DNA of 64,000 nt from Bryobacterales bacterium (GTDB taxonomy: Bacteria > Acidobacteriota > Terriglobia > Bryobacterales > Bryobacteraceae), in assembly GCA_020852175.1 (NCBI GenBank), contig JADZBH010000036.1:62001-126000 (forward strand), given 5' to 3'. A program made the position numbers and the translations under genes. Of the stretch, positions 27,201 to 36,212 are shown one piece after another (the stretch's first letter is position 1; each line of letters starts with the position of its first letter). Below the pieces are notes generated by a model, which saw only the letters and a program-made list of their open reading frames with translations, was not told where the DNA came from and did not search any database.

Positions 27201-27683
27201 CTGGGCGGCTGGCAGGTGAACGGCGTCATGCAGTTCCAGACCGGCACGCCGTTCAGCGTGCAGACGGGCGAGGACATCTACGGTATCGGTTCCACCAACA
27301 GCGTGCCGTGGAACCTGACCTCGTCCAGCACCGATCAGCCCAAGCAGTTCAGCCAGGGAGCGGCGGATTCGAATTTCTGGTTCGATCCGCGTCCGGGCGG
27401 ACAGCCATGGGCCACGCGCCCGGCCAACGGCACCTATGGCAACCAGAACCGCAACTCGGTAGCCTTCAATAACGTCGGCTTCCAGAACTGGAACGCCGCT
27501 CTGTTCAAGGCTTTCGAGATCACTGAGCGGCAGCGGATCCAGTTCCGCGCGGAGTTCTTCAACTGGTTGAATCACCCGAACTGGAACGGCGTCGATACGT
27601 CGCCGACTTCCGGAACGTTTGGCAAGGTTACGGGCAAGTCGAGCGAGCGCAACATTCAGCTTTCGCTGCGCTACAGCTTCTAA
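24288..27683 (+). CDS. Oar-like TonB-dependent outer-membrane receptor, GTG start
   Basis: A 1131-residue protein typical of the large acidobacterial receptor family thought to import glycans or other bulky substrates. After a signal peptide ending MWAQS comes a carboxypeptidase-regulatory-like domain (residues about 22-105, VTGTVKDPTGAVVAGAKV), then a plug with LSLNGRNPLFLAQL and a 22-strand-type barrel rich in aromatic girdle residues. It ends LRYSF, the C-terminal Phe signal for BAM insertion. The GTG at 24288 follows AAGGAGG by five bases; the ATG two bases earlier runs straight into a stop. A terminator follows. The ligand is unknown. Confidence 0.9.
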   Translation: MNILTRVILASLVALSMWAQSDNSYVTGTVKDPTGAVVAGAKVTIRNESTGFAREVQTNESGLYIATNLPPGYYTVVVESQGFKKFEKTRNKMDAGIPINVSVELTVGAITESVNVEASVATLQTESGAVGKTVERQQIQNLSLNGRNPLFLAQLKAGVRGGAMNGFSFGLSQASLTINGGRTQDSLITFDGAVAVRTRANGSSIGTADVETVQEVQVLTANYAAEYGRSNNGQVRMVTRSGGRDFHFAAYDYFRNDKLDANSWANNRNNQPKQARRFNQFGYVIDGPVTIPGVFNKDRNKLFFLWSQEWIRYRVQSSTSQTVPSELMRTGDFSELLNPATGFFNSARAIRDPATNQPFAGNIIPASRLSANGIAFLKTYPLPTPGYRQGTANFFQIRPNPQNQRKDTVSIDYNLTSSQVIRFRHNNYNWTSLDAFRSGFDYAITDWSRPNKTGSINHVWTLSPTMINEFMVAASVDRVYIGVDRAGERYARAKRGITYPYLFNDPKEIQDKIPTIAISNFGTIDGGPYPSQSTGPIYQISNNFTKIAGNHQFKFGVYFERSGQNDFDQINVSGVPGGTNNQNGRFEFTDSRGAASSTGTALSNAAMGLFSNYAEIGSRSYTPYRGHMFEFFGQDSWRVTQKLKLEIGFRGTWMNGYYKSLWGNMAVFDPSLYDTSKAAVLDRATGNVMSGDRFNGVYIPGTEFPAAGKGRVAAIDSGQYNNLLRGDRYPSQSHLSFMPRLGLAYQLGSKDVLRAGFGGFISRYGVYDSVFLGGNPPFQPMASVSNGLADNPGGATRTAFPQFFMTIDPVLKLPKAYNWNLTYQRQIGFETTIDVGYVGAAGNHLARERDLNQLPFGTTFQPANSGANVNFLRPYKGFASIPMLEHAGRSEYNGLQIEVNRRFKSNFSFGFAYTLSKSMDHASGPRDRLIDSYNDFNTWGKSSFDTRHVAVANFIWDLPFFKSGHRLTRSVLGGWQVNGVMQFQTGTPFSVQTGEDIYGIGSTNSVPWNLTSSSTDQPKQFSQGAADSNFWFDPRPGGQPWATRPANGTYGNQNRNSVAFNNVGFQNWNAALFKAFEITERQRIQFRAEFFNWLNHPNWNGVDTSPTSGTFGKVTGKSSERNIQLSLRYSF

Positions 27684-27763
27684 CGATTACGCCGTGCACA
27701 ACGGAGCCTCGGCAGCGCAACCCGCCGCCGGGCCCTGTGCGCTCCTGGACAATCACACAAGCG

Positions 27764-27796
27764 AACCGCCTGGCTACGGCCGGGCGGTTTTCTTTT
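27764..27796 (+). terminator. Intrinsic terminator after the TonB receptor
   Basis: AACCGCC (27764-27770) and GGCGGTT (27783-27789) form a 7-bp stem with a 12-base loop, followed by a T-rich run (TTCTTTT). It lies 80 bases after the receptor stop and 12 bases before the next start, so the exported protein downstream probably has separate transcription or relies on readthrough. Confidence 0.75.
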
Positions 27797-27807
27797 ATAG
27801 TTGAGGC

Positions 27808-28476
27808 GTGAGGCTCTCCGCCTTCCTGCTGGTCACTACGCTCGCCGCGGCCGATTTGAAGCCGCCGCGCAACGAACCCTCCCATTTCGCCACGCACGCT
27901 ACCGTAGGGGGCCTCACCATCGCCGCCGAGTATCTTGTGCGGGGACTGCCGGGTGACAAGGAAGTCTTCTTCGTCCGTGACTTTCTTGTCGTCGAAGTGG
28001 CCCTGTTCCCCAAGGCCGGCGCCGTGTACGCCCTTCCTGGTTCGGCCTTCGCCCTGCGGCTGAACAACGGCAAGACGCCGCTTCTGCCCGCACCAGCCCA
28101 GATGGTCGCGGCTTCGCTCAAGTACGAAGACTGGACTGTCCGGCCCTCCCTTCAAACCGGAATAAGTTCCGATGGAGGCACAATCGTCATCGGCGGACCT
28201 CAGCGTACTGGCCGCTTCCCCGACGATCCCACCGTGGTCCGCGACCCACGCCGCACGCCCCCTCGCGTGGAAACCCGGAGCAGTCTCGTCAGCAACGAGG
28301 AGGCCAGTGAGACGGCACACGAGGCCGCCGTCGCCTATGCTCTGCCGGAAACCCGGTTCCACGCTCCCGTTCGCGGCTATCTCTACTTCCCTTACACCGG
28401 GAAAACGAAGTCCTTGAAGAAGGTAGCGCTGCTGTTTCAGGGGGACGGGGCGGCCGCGACGCTTGTTCTGAAGTAG
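27808..28476 (+). CDS. Exported protein of unknown function
   Basis: A 222-residue product with a GTG start and a short hydrophobic leader (RLSAFLLVTTLAAADL). The rest alternates short hydrophobic strands with Pro- and Gly-rich turns (YFPYTGKTKSLKKVALLFQG at the end), suggesting a small beta-rich periplasmic fold. I do not recognise a family. It follows a terminator and precedes the 57-residue reading frame by 122 bases. Confidence 0.6.
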   Translation: MRLSAFLLVTTLAAADLKPPRNEPSHFATHATVGGLTIAAEYLVRGLPGDKEVFFVRDFLVVEVALFPKAGAVYALPGSAFALRLNNGKTPLLPAPAQMVAASLKYEDWTVRPSLQTGISSDGGTIVIGGPQRTGRFPDDPTVVRDPRRTPPRVETRSSLVSNEEASETAHEAAVAYALPETRFHAPVRGYLYFPYTGKTKSLKKVALLFQGDGAAATLVLK

Positions 28477-28598
28477 CAGGCGCGGGCCAGGCCGCAAACT
28501 CGCACCGGGTTGCAAAGATCCAGACCGGTTCTGCCGATGAATCACCTGCCGGGCCGTATCGGGTCCATCGCGTTTCGCCCGGCAGGAGAGTGAACGGC

Positions 28599-28772
28599 AT
28601 GAAGAGGGCAGAAGCCGCGGAGAAGCACGAATCGCCAGCCGCGTCGTGGGGACAGGAACTCCCCTGGGAGGAGGCGCTTACGGCACAACACCAGCAGGTT
28701 TGCTGTGAATCGTTGCGCGGGTTGCTCTATACCGAAGAACAGGCCGTCGCGCTTCTGGGGAAAGCGCTCTAA
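28599..28772 (+). CDS. Possible small protein (57 residues) before the GT39-like gene
   Basis: A short frame starts with ATG ten bases after AGGAG and stops four bases before the GTG of the next gene. The product is hydrophilic and probably helical (ALTAQHQQVCCESLRGLLYT, then EEQAVALLGKAL). It could be a leader peptide or a chance frame; nothing similar is recognised. Confidence 0.35.
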   Translation: MKRAEAAEKHESPAASWGQELPWEEALTAQHQQVCCESLRGLLYTEEQAVALLGKAL

Positions 28773-28776
28773 ACTC

Positions 28777-30339
28777 GTGGTTCGTCTGGTTCTGGCGCTG
28801 TTGTTGATCCCTTCGGCCTGGTTCGCCTGGACGTGGCGCGCCATGCCGCGAGCGGGGGAATACCACGATGACGCCATCTACTATGTCAGCGCCCAATCGC
28901 TGGTGGAAACGGGGGAATATCGCATCCCTTCCCTCCCCACGCAGCCAAAGCAAACCAAGTATCCGCCGCTGTGGCCCGCGGTGCTCAGCCTGGCGTGGCT
29001 TTCCGGCCCCTATCCGGCGAATCTTCCCGCGGCCATGTTGCTGTGCTGGCTGATGGTTCCCGCCACTCTTTTCCCTTTTTTCGTCTGGCTGCGCCGTGCT
29101 GGCTTCCCGCCGTGGTCCGCCGTGGCTGTGTGCGCGCTGTGGGCGCTCAACCCGTACATTCAACTCTTCGGCACCACCATGTTGAGCGAACTGCCGTTCC
29201 TCGCGCTGGCGCTCGCGGCGATGCTCCTGTTGGGGGACTCCTCGCCCCGTTTGGCATTTGCGGCGGGCGTAGTGGCTGGGTTGGCGTTCCTGACGCGCAC
29301 AGCTGGCATCGCTTTGCTGCCAGCCGCCGTTGCCTGGCTCTTCGTGCGCCGGGAGCGGCGCCAGGCGATGCTGTTCACGGCCGGAATGCTGCCGGCTGTC
29401 GTGGGATGGGCCGTCTGGTGCGCGGCGAATCGCAATCCCGAGCAGGACTGGTTGGCACTTTACTATACGAACTACGCCGGTTTTCATCTGCGCAATTTCG
29501 TCTGGAGTGAAACGCACCTTTTCCTGTGGAAGAACCTGGATGGCATCGTGCACGGCCTGGGGTCGTACATTCTGCCGAACGTGAATCAGAGCATCCCGGA
29601 AAAGATGCTCTCCATGACCTTCGCCGTTGCCGGTGTGATCGGGGTGACGCGGCTTCTGCGCGGGCGCTGGCGCGAACTCACGGGTCTGTATGCCGCTTTC
29701 GCCGTCCTGATGTCGCTGATGCTCGCCGTTTGGCACTTCCCGCCGAACGAGCGCTTCATGCTTCCCGCGGCGCCTTTATGGCTGGCGGGGTTCTGGACGG
29801 AGATGGCCCATCTGGCCGGGAACGTGCGTGGAGCGCTCCATCACAAGGACCGTTCGCAGCGTGTCGTGGCGGCGGTGTTTGGCGCGCTGGTGGCGTTGCT
29901 GCTCGGTTTTTGCGCCTCGAAAATGTATGACGCCTCCTGGTCGCTCATGCCCGGAACCTACTCCATCGAGGCACGGCGGCTTCACGAGACCGAACCGATG
30001 ATGCAATGGATGCGCGCCCACCTGCCGCCGGATGCTCGCGTCATGTCGGAGAAGGACCCCATGCTCTATCTCCGTACCGGCCTTCGCGGGGCCGGACGCT
30101 TCCCCCCCACCATCTACTGGTACCGGGAGGAGTTCGCGGCGCTGCGCGACCTATACATCGACATGCCGTCCTTCGCGGGCAGCCTCGGCTTCACGCACCT
30201 GTATCTGAACGACTGGGACTATGCGCGGGATGTCAGTGAAACGGCGCATCTGGCCATCGTCGCCGGGCTCAAGAAAAATCCCCGCCTGGAGTTGCTGCAC
30301 TCCACGGGCCGGAGCCACATTTTCCGCATCCTACAATAG
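28777..30339 (+). CDS. GT39/ArnT-like membrane glycosyltransferase
   Basis: A 520-residue polytopic membrane protein. The first periplasmic loop carries EYHDDAIYYVSAQSL, the Asp-containing motif expected of lipid-linked-sugar-dependent glycosyltransferases of the PMT/ArnT (GT39/GT83) class. About ten helices follow, then a soluble C-terminal part of about 120 residues (METEPMMQW-like region to HIFRILQ). The GTG at 28777 gives a clean first helix (VVRLVLALLLIPSAWFAW); a longer in-frame start at 28705 overlaps the small frame. It probably transfers a sugar from a polyprenyl carrier at the periplasmic face. Confidence 0.7.
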   Translation: MVRLVLALLLIPSAWFAWTWRAMPRAGEYHDDAIYYVSAQSLVETGEYRIPSLPTQPKQTKYPPLWPAVLSLAWLSGPYPANLPAAMLLCWLMVPATLFPFFVWLRRAGFPPWSAVAVCALWALNPYIQLFGTTMLSELPFLALALAAMLLLGDSSPRLAFAAGVVAGLAFLTRTAGIALLPAAVAWLFVRRERRQAMLFTAGMLPAVVGWAVWCAANRNPEQDWLALYYTNYAGFHLRNFVWSETHLFLWKNLDGIVHGLGSYILPNVNQSIPEKMLSMTFAVAGVIGVTRLLRGRWRELTGLYAAFAVLMSLMLAVWHFPPNERFMLPAAPLWLAGFWTEMAHLAGNVRGALHHKDRSQRVVAAVFGALVALLLGFCASKMYDASWSLMPGTYSIEARRLHETEPMMQWMRAHLPPDARVMSEKDPMLYLRTGLRGAGRFPPTIYWYREEFAALRDLYIDMPSFAGSLGFTHLYLNDWDYARDVSETAHLAIVAGLKKNPRLELLHSTGRSHIFRILQ

Positions 30340-30345
30340 AAGGCG

Positions 30346-31755
30346 ATGGCCTTCATCCACGAGAACTTTCTGTTGTCCGGACAGGCGGCCCGCCGTCTCT
30401 ACCATGCCTTCGCCGCTTCCGAACCCATCCTCGACTATCACAATCACCTGCCTCCCAAGGAACTCGCCGAAAACCGGCGTTTCCGCAACCTCACCGAAAT
30501 CTGGCTGGAAGGCGACCACTACAAATGGCGCGCCATGCGCGCCAACGGCGTCCCGGAAGAGCTTTGTACCGGCCCCGCCGAGCCTTACCAGAAGTTCCTT
30601 GCCTGGGCCCGCACCGTACCTCATACTCTCCGCAATCCGCTCTACCACTGGACGCATCTGGAACTGAAGCGCTATTTCGGCATCGAAGAGTTGCTGGACG
30701 AAACCACGGCTCCCGCCATTTGGGCCAGGACGTCCGAAATGCTGGCCACCGATGAACTTTCCGTCCACGGCATCCTGCGCAAGTTTCAGGTGAAGGCCCT
30801 GTGCACTACCGACGATCCCATTGACGATCTTCGCTACCACGCCCAGATCGCGAAGAATCCCATGGGTGCAATCGTTCTGCCCGCTTTCCGGCCCGACAAA
30901 GCGCTGAACGTCCATGTGCCGGAGCTGTATAACCCCTGGCTCGATTCGCTGGGGGAAGCCGCCGGTCTTACGGTCCGCAATTTTCAATCGCTGCTCGATG
31001 CGCTCGGCAAGCGGCACGACTACTTCCACTCGATGGGTTCGCGCCTGTCCGACCATGGTCTCAACTGCGCCCCGCCCGTCCACGGCACCGAGAACGAAGC
31101 CGCCGATATTTTTGAGCGCGCACGCAACGGACAGGCCGCCGACCCCGCCGAGCAGCAGTTATTCGCCGGTGTCCTGATGCGTTTCTTTGGCCACCTCGAC
31201 GCCGGGAAGGGCTGGACCAAACAACTTCACCTCGGGGCGCGGCGGGGAAACAACACACGCATGGTCGCGCGGCTCGGTCCCGACACCGGGTTCGACTCCA
31301 TCGGCGACTACCCGCAAATCGACGCTCTCGGCAACTTCCTCAACGCGCTCGACAGCGCCGGTTCACTGCCGCGCATGATCCTGTACAACCTGAACCCGTC
31401 GGACAACTACGCCATGGCCACGATGGTTGGCAACTTCATGGACGGCTCCATCGCGGGCAGGATCCAGTTCGGCAGCGGCTGGTGGTTCCTGGACCAGAAG
31501 GAGGCCATGGAGTGGCAGATGAACGCCCTGTCCAATTGCGGGCTGCTCTCCCGTTTCGTCGGCATGTTGACCGACTCGCGGTCCTTCATGTCCTACCCGC
31601 GCCACGAGTATTTCCGCCGGACGCTGTGCAACCTGATCGGGCAAGACATCGAGGCCGGGCTCCTTCCCGATTCCGATGCTCTGGCTGGCCCCATGATCCG
31701 CAACATCTGCTTCGCCAACGCGAAGAACTTCCTGGGCCTTCCGGGCGTCGAGTGA
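30346..31755 (+). CDS. uxaC: Uronate (glucuronate/galacturonate) isomerase
   Basis: A 469-residue amidohydrolase-superfamily enzyme that converts D-glucuronate to D-fructuronate and D-galacturonate to D-tagaturonate. The family length is about 470. The metal-site HxH is H32/H34 in DYHNHLPPKEL, and later parts include CTTDDPIDDLRYH, ILYNLNPSDNY and the terminal MLTDSRSFMSYPRHEYFRR block. It sits six bases after the membrane glycosyltransferase and not in a visible uronate operon. The ExuT-like carrier at 20030 may supply its substrate. Confidence 0.95.
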   Translation: MAFIHENFLLSGQAARRLYHAFAASEPILDYHNHLPPKELAENRRFRNLTEIWLEGDHYKWRAMRANGVPEELCTGPAEPYQKFLAWARTVPHTLRNPLYHWTHLELKRYFGIEELLDETTAPAIWARTSEMLATDELSVHGILRKFQVKALCTTDDPIDDLRYHAQIAKNPMGAIVLPAFRPDKALNVHVPELYNPWLDSLGEAAGLTVRNFQSLLDALGKRHDYFHSMGSRLSDHGLNCAPPVHGTENEAADIFERARNGQAADPAEQQLFAGVLMRFFGHLDAGKGWTKQLHLGARRGNNTRMVARLGPDTGFDSIGDYPQIDALGNFLNALDSAGSLPRMILYNLNPSDNYAMATMVGNFMDGSIAGRIQFGSGWWFLDQKEAMEWQMNALSNCGLLSRFVGMLTDSRSFMSYPRHEYFRRTLCNLIGQDIEAGLLPDSDALAGPMIRNICFANAKNFLGLPGVE

Positions 31756-31769
31756 CCGCCCGGTCCGCC

Positions 31770-33002
31770 TTACTGTTTCACGGTTACAGGCTTGCCGTCT
31801 TCGATGGTCTCGTCCGGGTGCGGAATCACCAACTCGCCTTCCTTGAGGCCTGAGACAATCTCCGCGGCAAGCCCGTTGCGATGGCCCAGGCGCACGGCCC
31901 GGCGGCGCGCGTGTTCGCCCTCGACCACATAGACGGTCCACTGCTCGCCAGTCCGGAACAAAGCGCTGGCGGGCGTCTGCAATACATCCTCACCGCTCCA
32001 CAGAATGAACACCGCCTCGACGCGATAACCATGTCCCAGCCTCCGCCATTCCTCCTCGGGCGAAGTGAGGCCGGCGATCACGCGCACGCGCTGCTCCTCC
32101 ACGCCCAGGGCGGAGATCTTCGTGAATCCCGAAGGCTCGACAACGCGCACGCGCCCTTCCAGGGGCTTCTCGCCGCCCCAACGCGTGAACTCCACCGCCG
32201 TTCCCGGCGCCATTTTCACTGCATCCACCGACAGCACCTCGACTTCAACTTCCAGCGCCCGTGTGTTACCCAATTCCACCAGCGGATCGCCTGCCGCCAC
32301 CACGCCTTCGCTTTCTTTCGCCAGCCTGGTGACCCGTCCCGATACCGGCCAGTGCACGGTCACAAGGCCGCCTGACGGCGCCCGATGGTTCACGGCCGGC
32401 TCCAGCAGGGCCGTGCGCGCCGCCTCCACTTCGGCCCTTGCCTGTTCAATCTCGGCTCGCGCCGTCGCCACCGCCGTCCCGGCTGCCCTGTGCGCGGCCT
32501 CCGTGCGCGTAGCCTCGCTTTGCGTGCGCGACAGGCGTTCCTGCGGAATGTCGCCCGATTGGGCGAGGTGCCGTTCGCGCTGCAACTGTCCGGCCCAATA
32601 AGAAGCTTCGGCCTGGGCTGCACGCGCCTGTTGTTCCGCCGTACTCACGCGCGCCTCGGCCACACGCCGCGCCGCCTCGGCGGCTTTCAGGCGTGCTTCG
32701 CCCTGCTCGCGCGTGCGTACGTCAAGCACTGGCGCGCGCAGTGGTTCCAGTACCGCGGCCGCCTCACCGGCACGCACGGTGTCGCCCTCTTTCCAGCGGA
32801 GGCGCCTCAGATATCCGGCTACCGGCGCAGACACCGCGAACCTGTCGCGCAGCCGTGTCTTGCCCTCCTCCTCCACGGTGACGCGGAGCGGTCCTCGCGT
32901 GACAGCCGCGGCCGTCACCTCGGCCGGTTGCGGCCGCATGGCCAGGAACGCACCGGCAAGCACAAGCGCGATGAGCAGAATGATCCAGAGCCAGCGTTTC
33001 AT
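31770..33002 (-). CDS. HlyD/RND-type periplasmic adaptor (ABC export system)
   Basis: A 410-residue membrane-fusion protein. One N-terminal membrane anchor (WLWIILLIALVLAGAFLAM) leads to a lipoyl-like half (VSAPVAGYLRRLRWKEGDTV), an Ala-, Arg- and Glu-rich coiled-coil hairpin (about residues 95-200), the returning half and a beta-barrel part (VVEPSGFTKISALGVEEQRV). It ends 14 bases from uxaC in convergent orientation. With the permease and ATPase upstream it forms a MacA/DevB-like exporter. No TolC-like channel is present in the window. Confidence 0.87.
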   Translation of the reverse strand: MKRWLWIILLIALVLAGAFLAMRPQPAEVTAAAVTRGPLRVTVEEEGKTRLRDRFAVSAPVAGYLRRLRWKEGDTVRAGEAAAVLEPLRAPVLDVRTREQGEARLKAAEAARRVAEARVSTAEQQARAAQAEASYWAGQLQRERHLAQSGDIPQERLSRTQSEATRTEAAHRAAGTAVATARAEIEQARAEVEAARTALLEPAVNHRAPSGGLVTVHWPVSGRVTRLAKESEGVVAAGDPLVELGNTRALEVEVEVLSVDAVKMAPGTAVEFTRWGGEKPLEGRVRVVEPSGFTKISALGVEEQRVRVIAGLTSPEEEWRRLGHGYRVEAVFILWSGEDVLQTPASALFRTGEQWTVYVVEGEHARRRAVRLGHRNGLAAEIVSGLKEGELVIPHPDETIEDGKPVTVKQ

Positions 33003-33014
33003 ACGTTCGTTTCG

Positions 33015-35375
33015 TTACTCTCTCGTTTTGAGAACTTCGACCAGATCCATGTGGTCGAGTTTGCGCCGCACCAGCAGGCCGGAGATGGTTGCCGCCACCA
33101 GCACGACCAGCGCCGCGAAGGCATAGGTGGACGGAAGAATCACCAGCGGCACGCGGAACAGGTCGTTCGCCTGCGCCACGGAGAGACGGCACATGAACTG
33201 CCCGAGATAACAACCCAGCGGAATGGCGAGAAAGACAATCACCGCCAGTTCGCCCAGCAGGATGTAGGAGATTTCGCCGCGTGTATATCCGAGCACGCGT
33301 AAACTGGCCAGTTCGCGGCTCCGCTCGCTGAAGGCGATGCGAGCCGTGTTGTAAACCACGCCCACGGCAATCGTCGCCGCCAGCAGGGTGTTGAAGAACG
33401 CGAAGGTGAGCATCTGGCGGGCCATGGTTTCATAGAAGCTTTCCAACATGCGCATCCGAGCAGTGGTGGAAGCGACGCGCGGCATCTCCTTCAACCGCTT
33501 GTAAATCGCGGGCGCATCGGTCATGTCCGCCGCCAGGTAAGCGCCAGAAATCGCGTTCCCTTCGCCCAGCAGCCGGTTCAATGCCGGACGCCGCATGTAC
33601 GCCGAGACTCCGATGTACTCGCTCACCACGGCCATCAACGGCACGTCGTAGATGCCCCGTTCGCCCTCCATGACCTCCACGGCCACCAGGTCGCCGGGTT
33701 GAAGAAGCAACTTGCGCGCCAGAAAGTCGGTCAAGATCAGCCCGTCCTCGGGGAGGTCGATCTGTCGCGACCGTGTGTTGAGCAGCCGCCGCAGTTCGCC
33801 GCGGTCTTCCAGTCCCTGAATCGAAGTCCGGTATGCTTGCGGACCGTTCCGCAAGCGCACGGCCACCGAGCGGAAGGGCTCGGCATAACGGATGCCAGGC
33901 AGGCTGGTCAAGGAGTAAAGCGCCCGTTCGCTGGTGGCATCGATGAAGACCACCATCAGATCGTCACGCTGCGACTGGCGGAACTGGAAGTCCACCATGA
34001 AGTCCACGGCGTTGGACCAGAAGCCGCCCATCACGAGAATGGCGCCGCTCAGGGCCACCCCGAGGATGGACAGCAGGGCCTTCAGAGGACGCCGCTCCAG
34101 GTTGCGCATGATCATGCGGGTTGGCTGTGACAAGCTCCGCGCGGCGCCCAGGCGTTCGAGACGCGTCAACCGGAAGTTGCCGGGAACGGAGGGCTGCATC
34201 GCCTGTGCCGGAGGCTCTCCCGCGGCGCGCACCACGGCAAACACAGCGCCGGCCGAGGCCGCCACCAGGTTGATGATCACCGAATAGACAATCACGTGCG
34301 GCCGCAGCACATAGTCGAGCCTGGGGAAGCGGTAGAACTCCATGTACATCGCGCTCATGCCGCGCCCCATCCATTGCCCGGCACCCAGGCCGAGCGCGCA
34401 GCCCAGCGCCACGATCAGGAACGTCAGCTTCAAATAATGCGAAGCGATCGCGGGCGTTGTGTAGCCGAACGCCTTCAGAATCGCGATCTGACCCCGCTGC
34501 GTGGCCATCAGGCGCGTGGACACCACGTTCAGCAGAAAGGCGCCCACGCCAAGGAAGATGGCGGGAAACACGGTGGCCATCACGGTAAGCTGCTTGAACT
34601 CCTCGGAGAGGTACTTGTGCGAAACCTGGTCCTGGCGGCCGTAGGCTCCGAGCCCGCCGTACGGGCGCAGCAGATCGTCGAGCCGGGCGATCACTTCCGA
34701 TTGCCGCGCGCCTGGGTCGAGCTTCAAGGACACCTGGTTGAAGGCGCCTGTCATGTTGTACGCCGACTCAACCGGATCGTGGTTCATCCACAAAATCGCG
34801 TAGGTCTTGAAGTCGGGGATGATCGAGCCTGGCTGCAACTGGTAGATGAACTCCGTGGACGACACAATGCCCACGATCTCGACTTTGCGCCGCCTGCCAT
34901 ACACGGTGGCCATCAACGACGTGCCGGGCTGCAACTTGTGCGCCATGGCGAAGCCGTCGCTCACCACGGCTTCCTGTTCGCGGCCCAGTTCGGGCATGCG
35001 TCCACTGCGCAGATAAAGTGCATTCAAGGCCGCGCGCCCGTCTTTCGGCAACGAGAGCACGAGAGCCGAAATGGGCAGCGTGTAGCCCGGCAGGTCGAGA
35101 TGGGCCGGTACGGAGATGCGCGTTTCCACGAAGCGCACGCCTGAAACCGCGGCGATACGCTCGCGCATGTTTTCGGGCGCCCGTTTCAGTTGCGCGAAGA
35201 CATCGGCGAACAGCCCTTCGCGGTAGAGGTCCGCCTGCGTGGTCTTCAACGAATCGAGGGTCGAGGAGGCGAGCACATACGTGGCAGTGCCGCCGGCCAC
35301 CACCATGGCAATGGCGAAGGCCTGGCCCTTCATGTGCCAGAGGTCCCGGAATAGCTTGATGTTCAGGGCGCGCAT
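33015..35375 (-). CDS. ABC transporter permease with two FtsX-like domains
   Basis: A 786-residue inner-membrane protein with an N-terminal helix (QAFAIAMVVAGGTATYVLA), a large periplasmic domain and FtsX-like triple-helix units near residues 265-390 and 660-780. Another helix starts the second half (LLSILGVALSGAILVMGGFW). The doubled FtsX architecture is like LolE-type duplicated permeases rather than MacB. The ATG at 35375 is chosen because it begins the conserved MRALNIKLFRDLWHMK start and lies five bases after the ATPase stop; the longer frame has no homologous look. Confidence 0.85.
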   Translation of the reverse strand: MRALNIKLFRDLWHMKGQAFAIAMVVAGGTATYVLASSTLDSLKTTQADLYREGLFADVFAQLKRAPENMRERIAAVSGVRFVETRISVPAHLDLPGYTLPISALVLSLPKDGRAALNALYLRSGRMPELGREQEAVVSDGFAMAHKLQPGTSLMATVYGRRRKVEIVGIVSSTEFIYQLQPGSIIPDFKTYAILWMNHDPVESAYNMTGAFNQVSLKLDPGARQSEVIARLDDLLRPYGGLGAYGRQDQVSHKYLSEEFKQLTVMATVFPAIFLGVGAFLLNVVSTRLMATQRGQIAILKAFGYTTPAIASHYLKLTFLIVALGCALGLGAGQWMGRGMSAMYMEFYRFPRLDYVLRPHVIVYSVIINLVAASAGAVFAVVRAAGEPPAQAMQPSVPGNFRLTRLERLGAARSLSQPTRMIMRNLERRPLKALLSILGVALSGAILVMGGFWSNAVDFMVDFQFRQSQRDDLMVVFIDATSERALYSLTSLPGIRYAEPFRSVAVRLRNGPQAYRTSIQGLEDRGELRRLLNTRSRQIDLPEDGLILTDFLARKLLLQPGDLVAVEVMEGERGIYDVPLMAVVSEYIGVSAYMRRPALNRLLGEGNAISGAYLAADMTDAPAIYKRLKEMPRVASTTARMRMLESFYETMARQMLTFAFFNTLLAATIAVGVVYNTARIAFSERSRELASLRVLGYTRGEISYILLGELAVIVFLAIPLGCYLGQFMCRLSVAQANDLFRVPLVILPSTYAFAALVVLVAATISGLLVRRKLDHMDLVEVLKTRE

Positions 35376-35380
35376 GCGGA

Positions 35381-36109
35381 CTACCAGTGCAGGTCCCTGG
35401 GCGCGCGCCGCGCCACGTTTTGTTCCACGGAGGAGATGCTGCCGTTGCTCATGTGGATCACACGGCTGGCCATTCCAGAGATGTCGGCGTTGTGCGTGAT
35501 CAGCGCCGTTGCCGTGCCTAACTCGCGGTTCACCGTTTCGATGGCTTCCAGCACCACGACACCGGTCTCCCAGTCGAGAGCGCCCGTCGGTTCGTCGCAC
35601 AGCAGGACGGAAGGCCGTTTGGCGATGGCGCGCGCGATCGCCACGCGCTGCTGCTGGCCTCCCGAAAGTTGCGAAGGGAAGTGATTCATGCGGTCGCCGA
35701 GCCCCACCAGTTCCAACGCTTCTTCGGGTTTCATCGGATTCGTGGCGATCTCGGTCACGGCGGCCACGTTTTCGCGTGCGGTCAGGCTTGGAATCAGGTT
35801 GTAGAACTGGAACACAAAGCCGACGTGCAGCCGCCGGTAACGCGTCAGTTCCCGGTCGGTGGCGTGGGTCAGGTCGAAGCCCCGGTAGCTGACCGAACCC
35901 GACGTCGCCGTGTCGAGCCCGCCGAGAATATTCAGCAAGGTTGATTTCCCGCTGCCAGACGGCCCAAGCAGAACCATCAACTCGCCCGCGAACAGGTCCA
36001 TATCGGCGCCGCGTAGGGCCTGTACCTGCACTTCGCCCATGTCGTAGGTCTTGGTGACGCCACGAGCTTCAAAAACGGATTCCCCGGCTGCCCCCCGTGC
36101 AAGACTCAT
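35381..36109 (-). CDS. ABC transporter ATP-binding protein (MacB/LolD type)
   Basis: A 242-residue ATPase. Walker A is [16 protein letters not shown], the signature is [14 protein letters not shown] and Walker B is [15 protein letters not shown], with the switch His in LITHN. The sequence matches the LolD/MacB subgroup that powers extrusion or mechanotransmission through FtsX permeases. It is first of three minus-strand genes and is divergent from DUF1800 with 103 bases between them. Confidence 0.93.
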   Translation of the reverse strand: MSLARGAAGESVFEARGVTKTYDMGEVQVQALRGADMDLFAGELMVLLGPSGSGKSTLLNILGGLDTATSGSVSYRGFDLTHATDRELTRYRRLHVGFVFQFYNLIPSLTARENVAAVTEIATNPMKPEEALELVGLGDRMNHFPSQLSGGQQQRVAIARAIAKRPSVLLCDEPTGALDWETGVVVLEAIETVNRELGTATALITHNADISGMASRVIHMSNGSISSVEQNVARRAPRDLHW

Positions 36110-36212
36110 TGTGGCAAGCGTGTCTCTTTAGGGTAAGGCATGCGATGCGGACGCGGGAGGAGAGCAACTTTTCGGCCGCCATCGCGTTTATATCCAGCAG
36201 GCGGACCGGACG

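Noticed and set aside
24321-27575. Long open frame (1084 codons) antisense to the TonB receptor
   Set aside because: It lies wholly opposite a well-supported gene, has no ribosome site or recognisable domain, and reads like a GC-rich codon-bias artefact.
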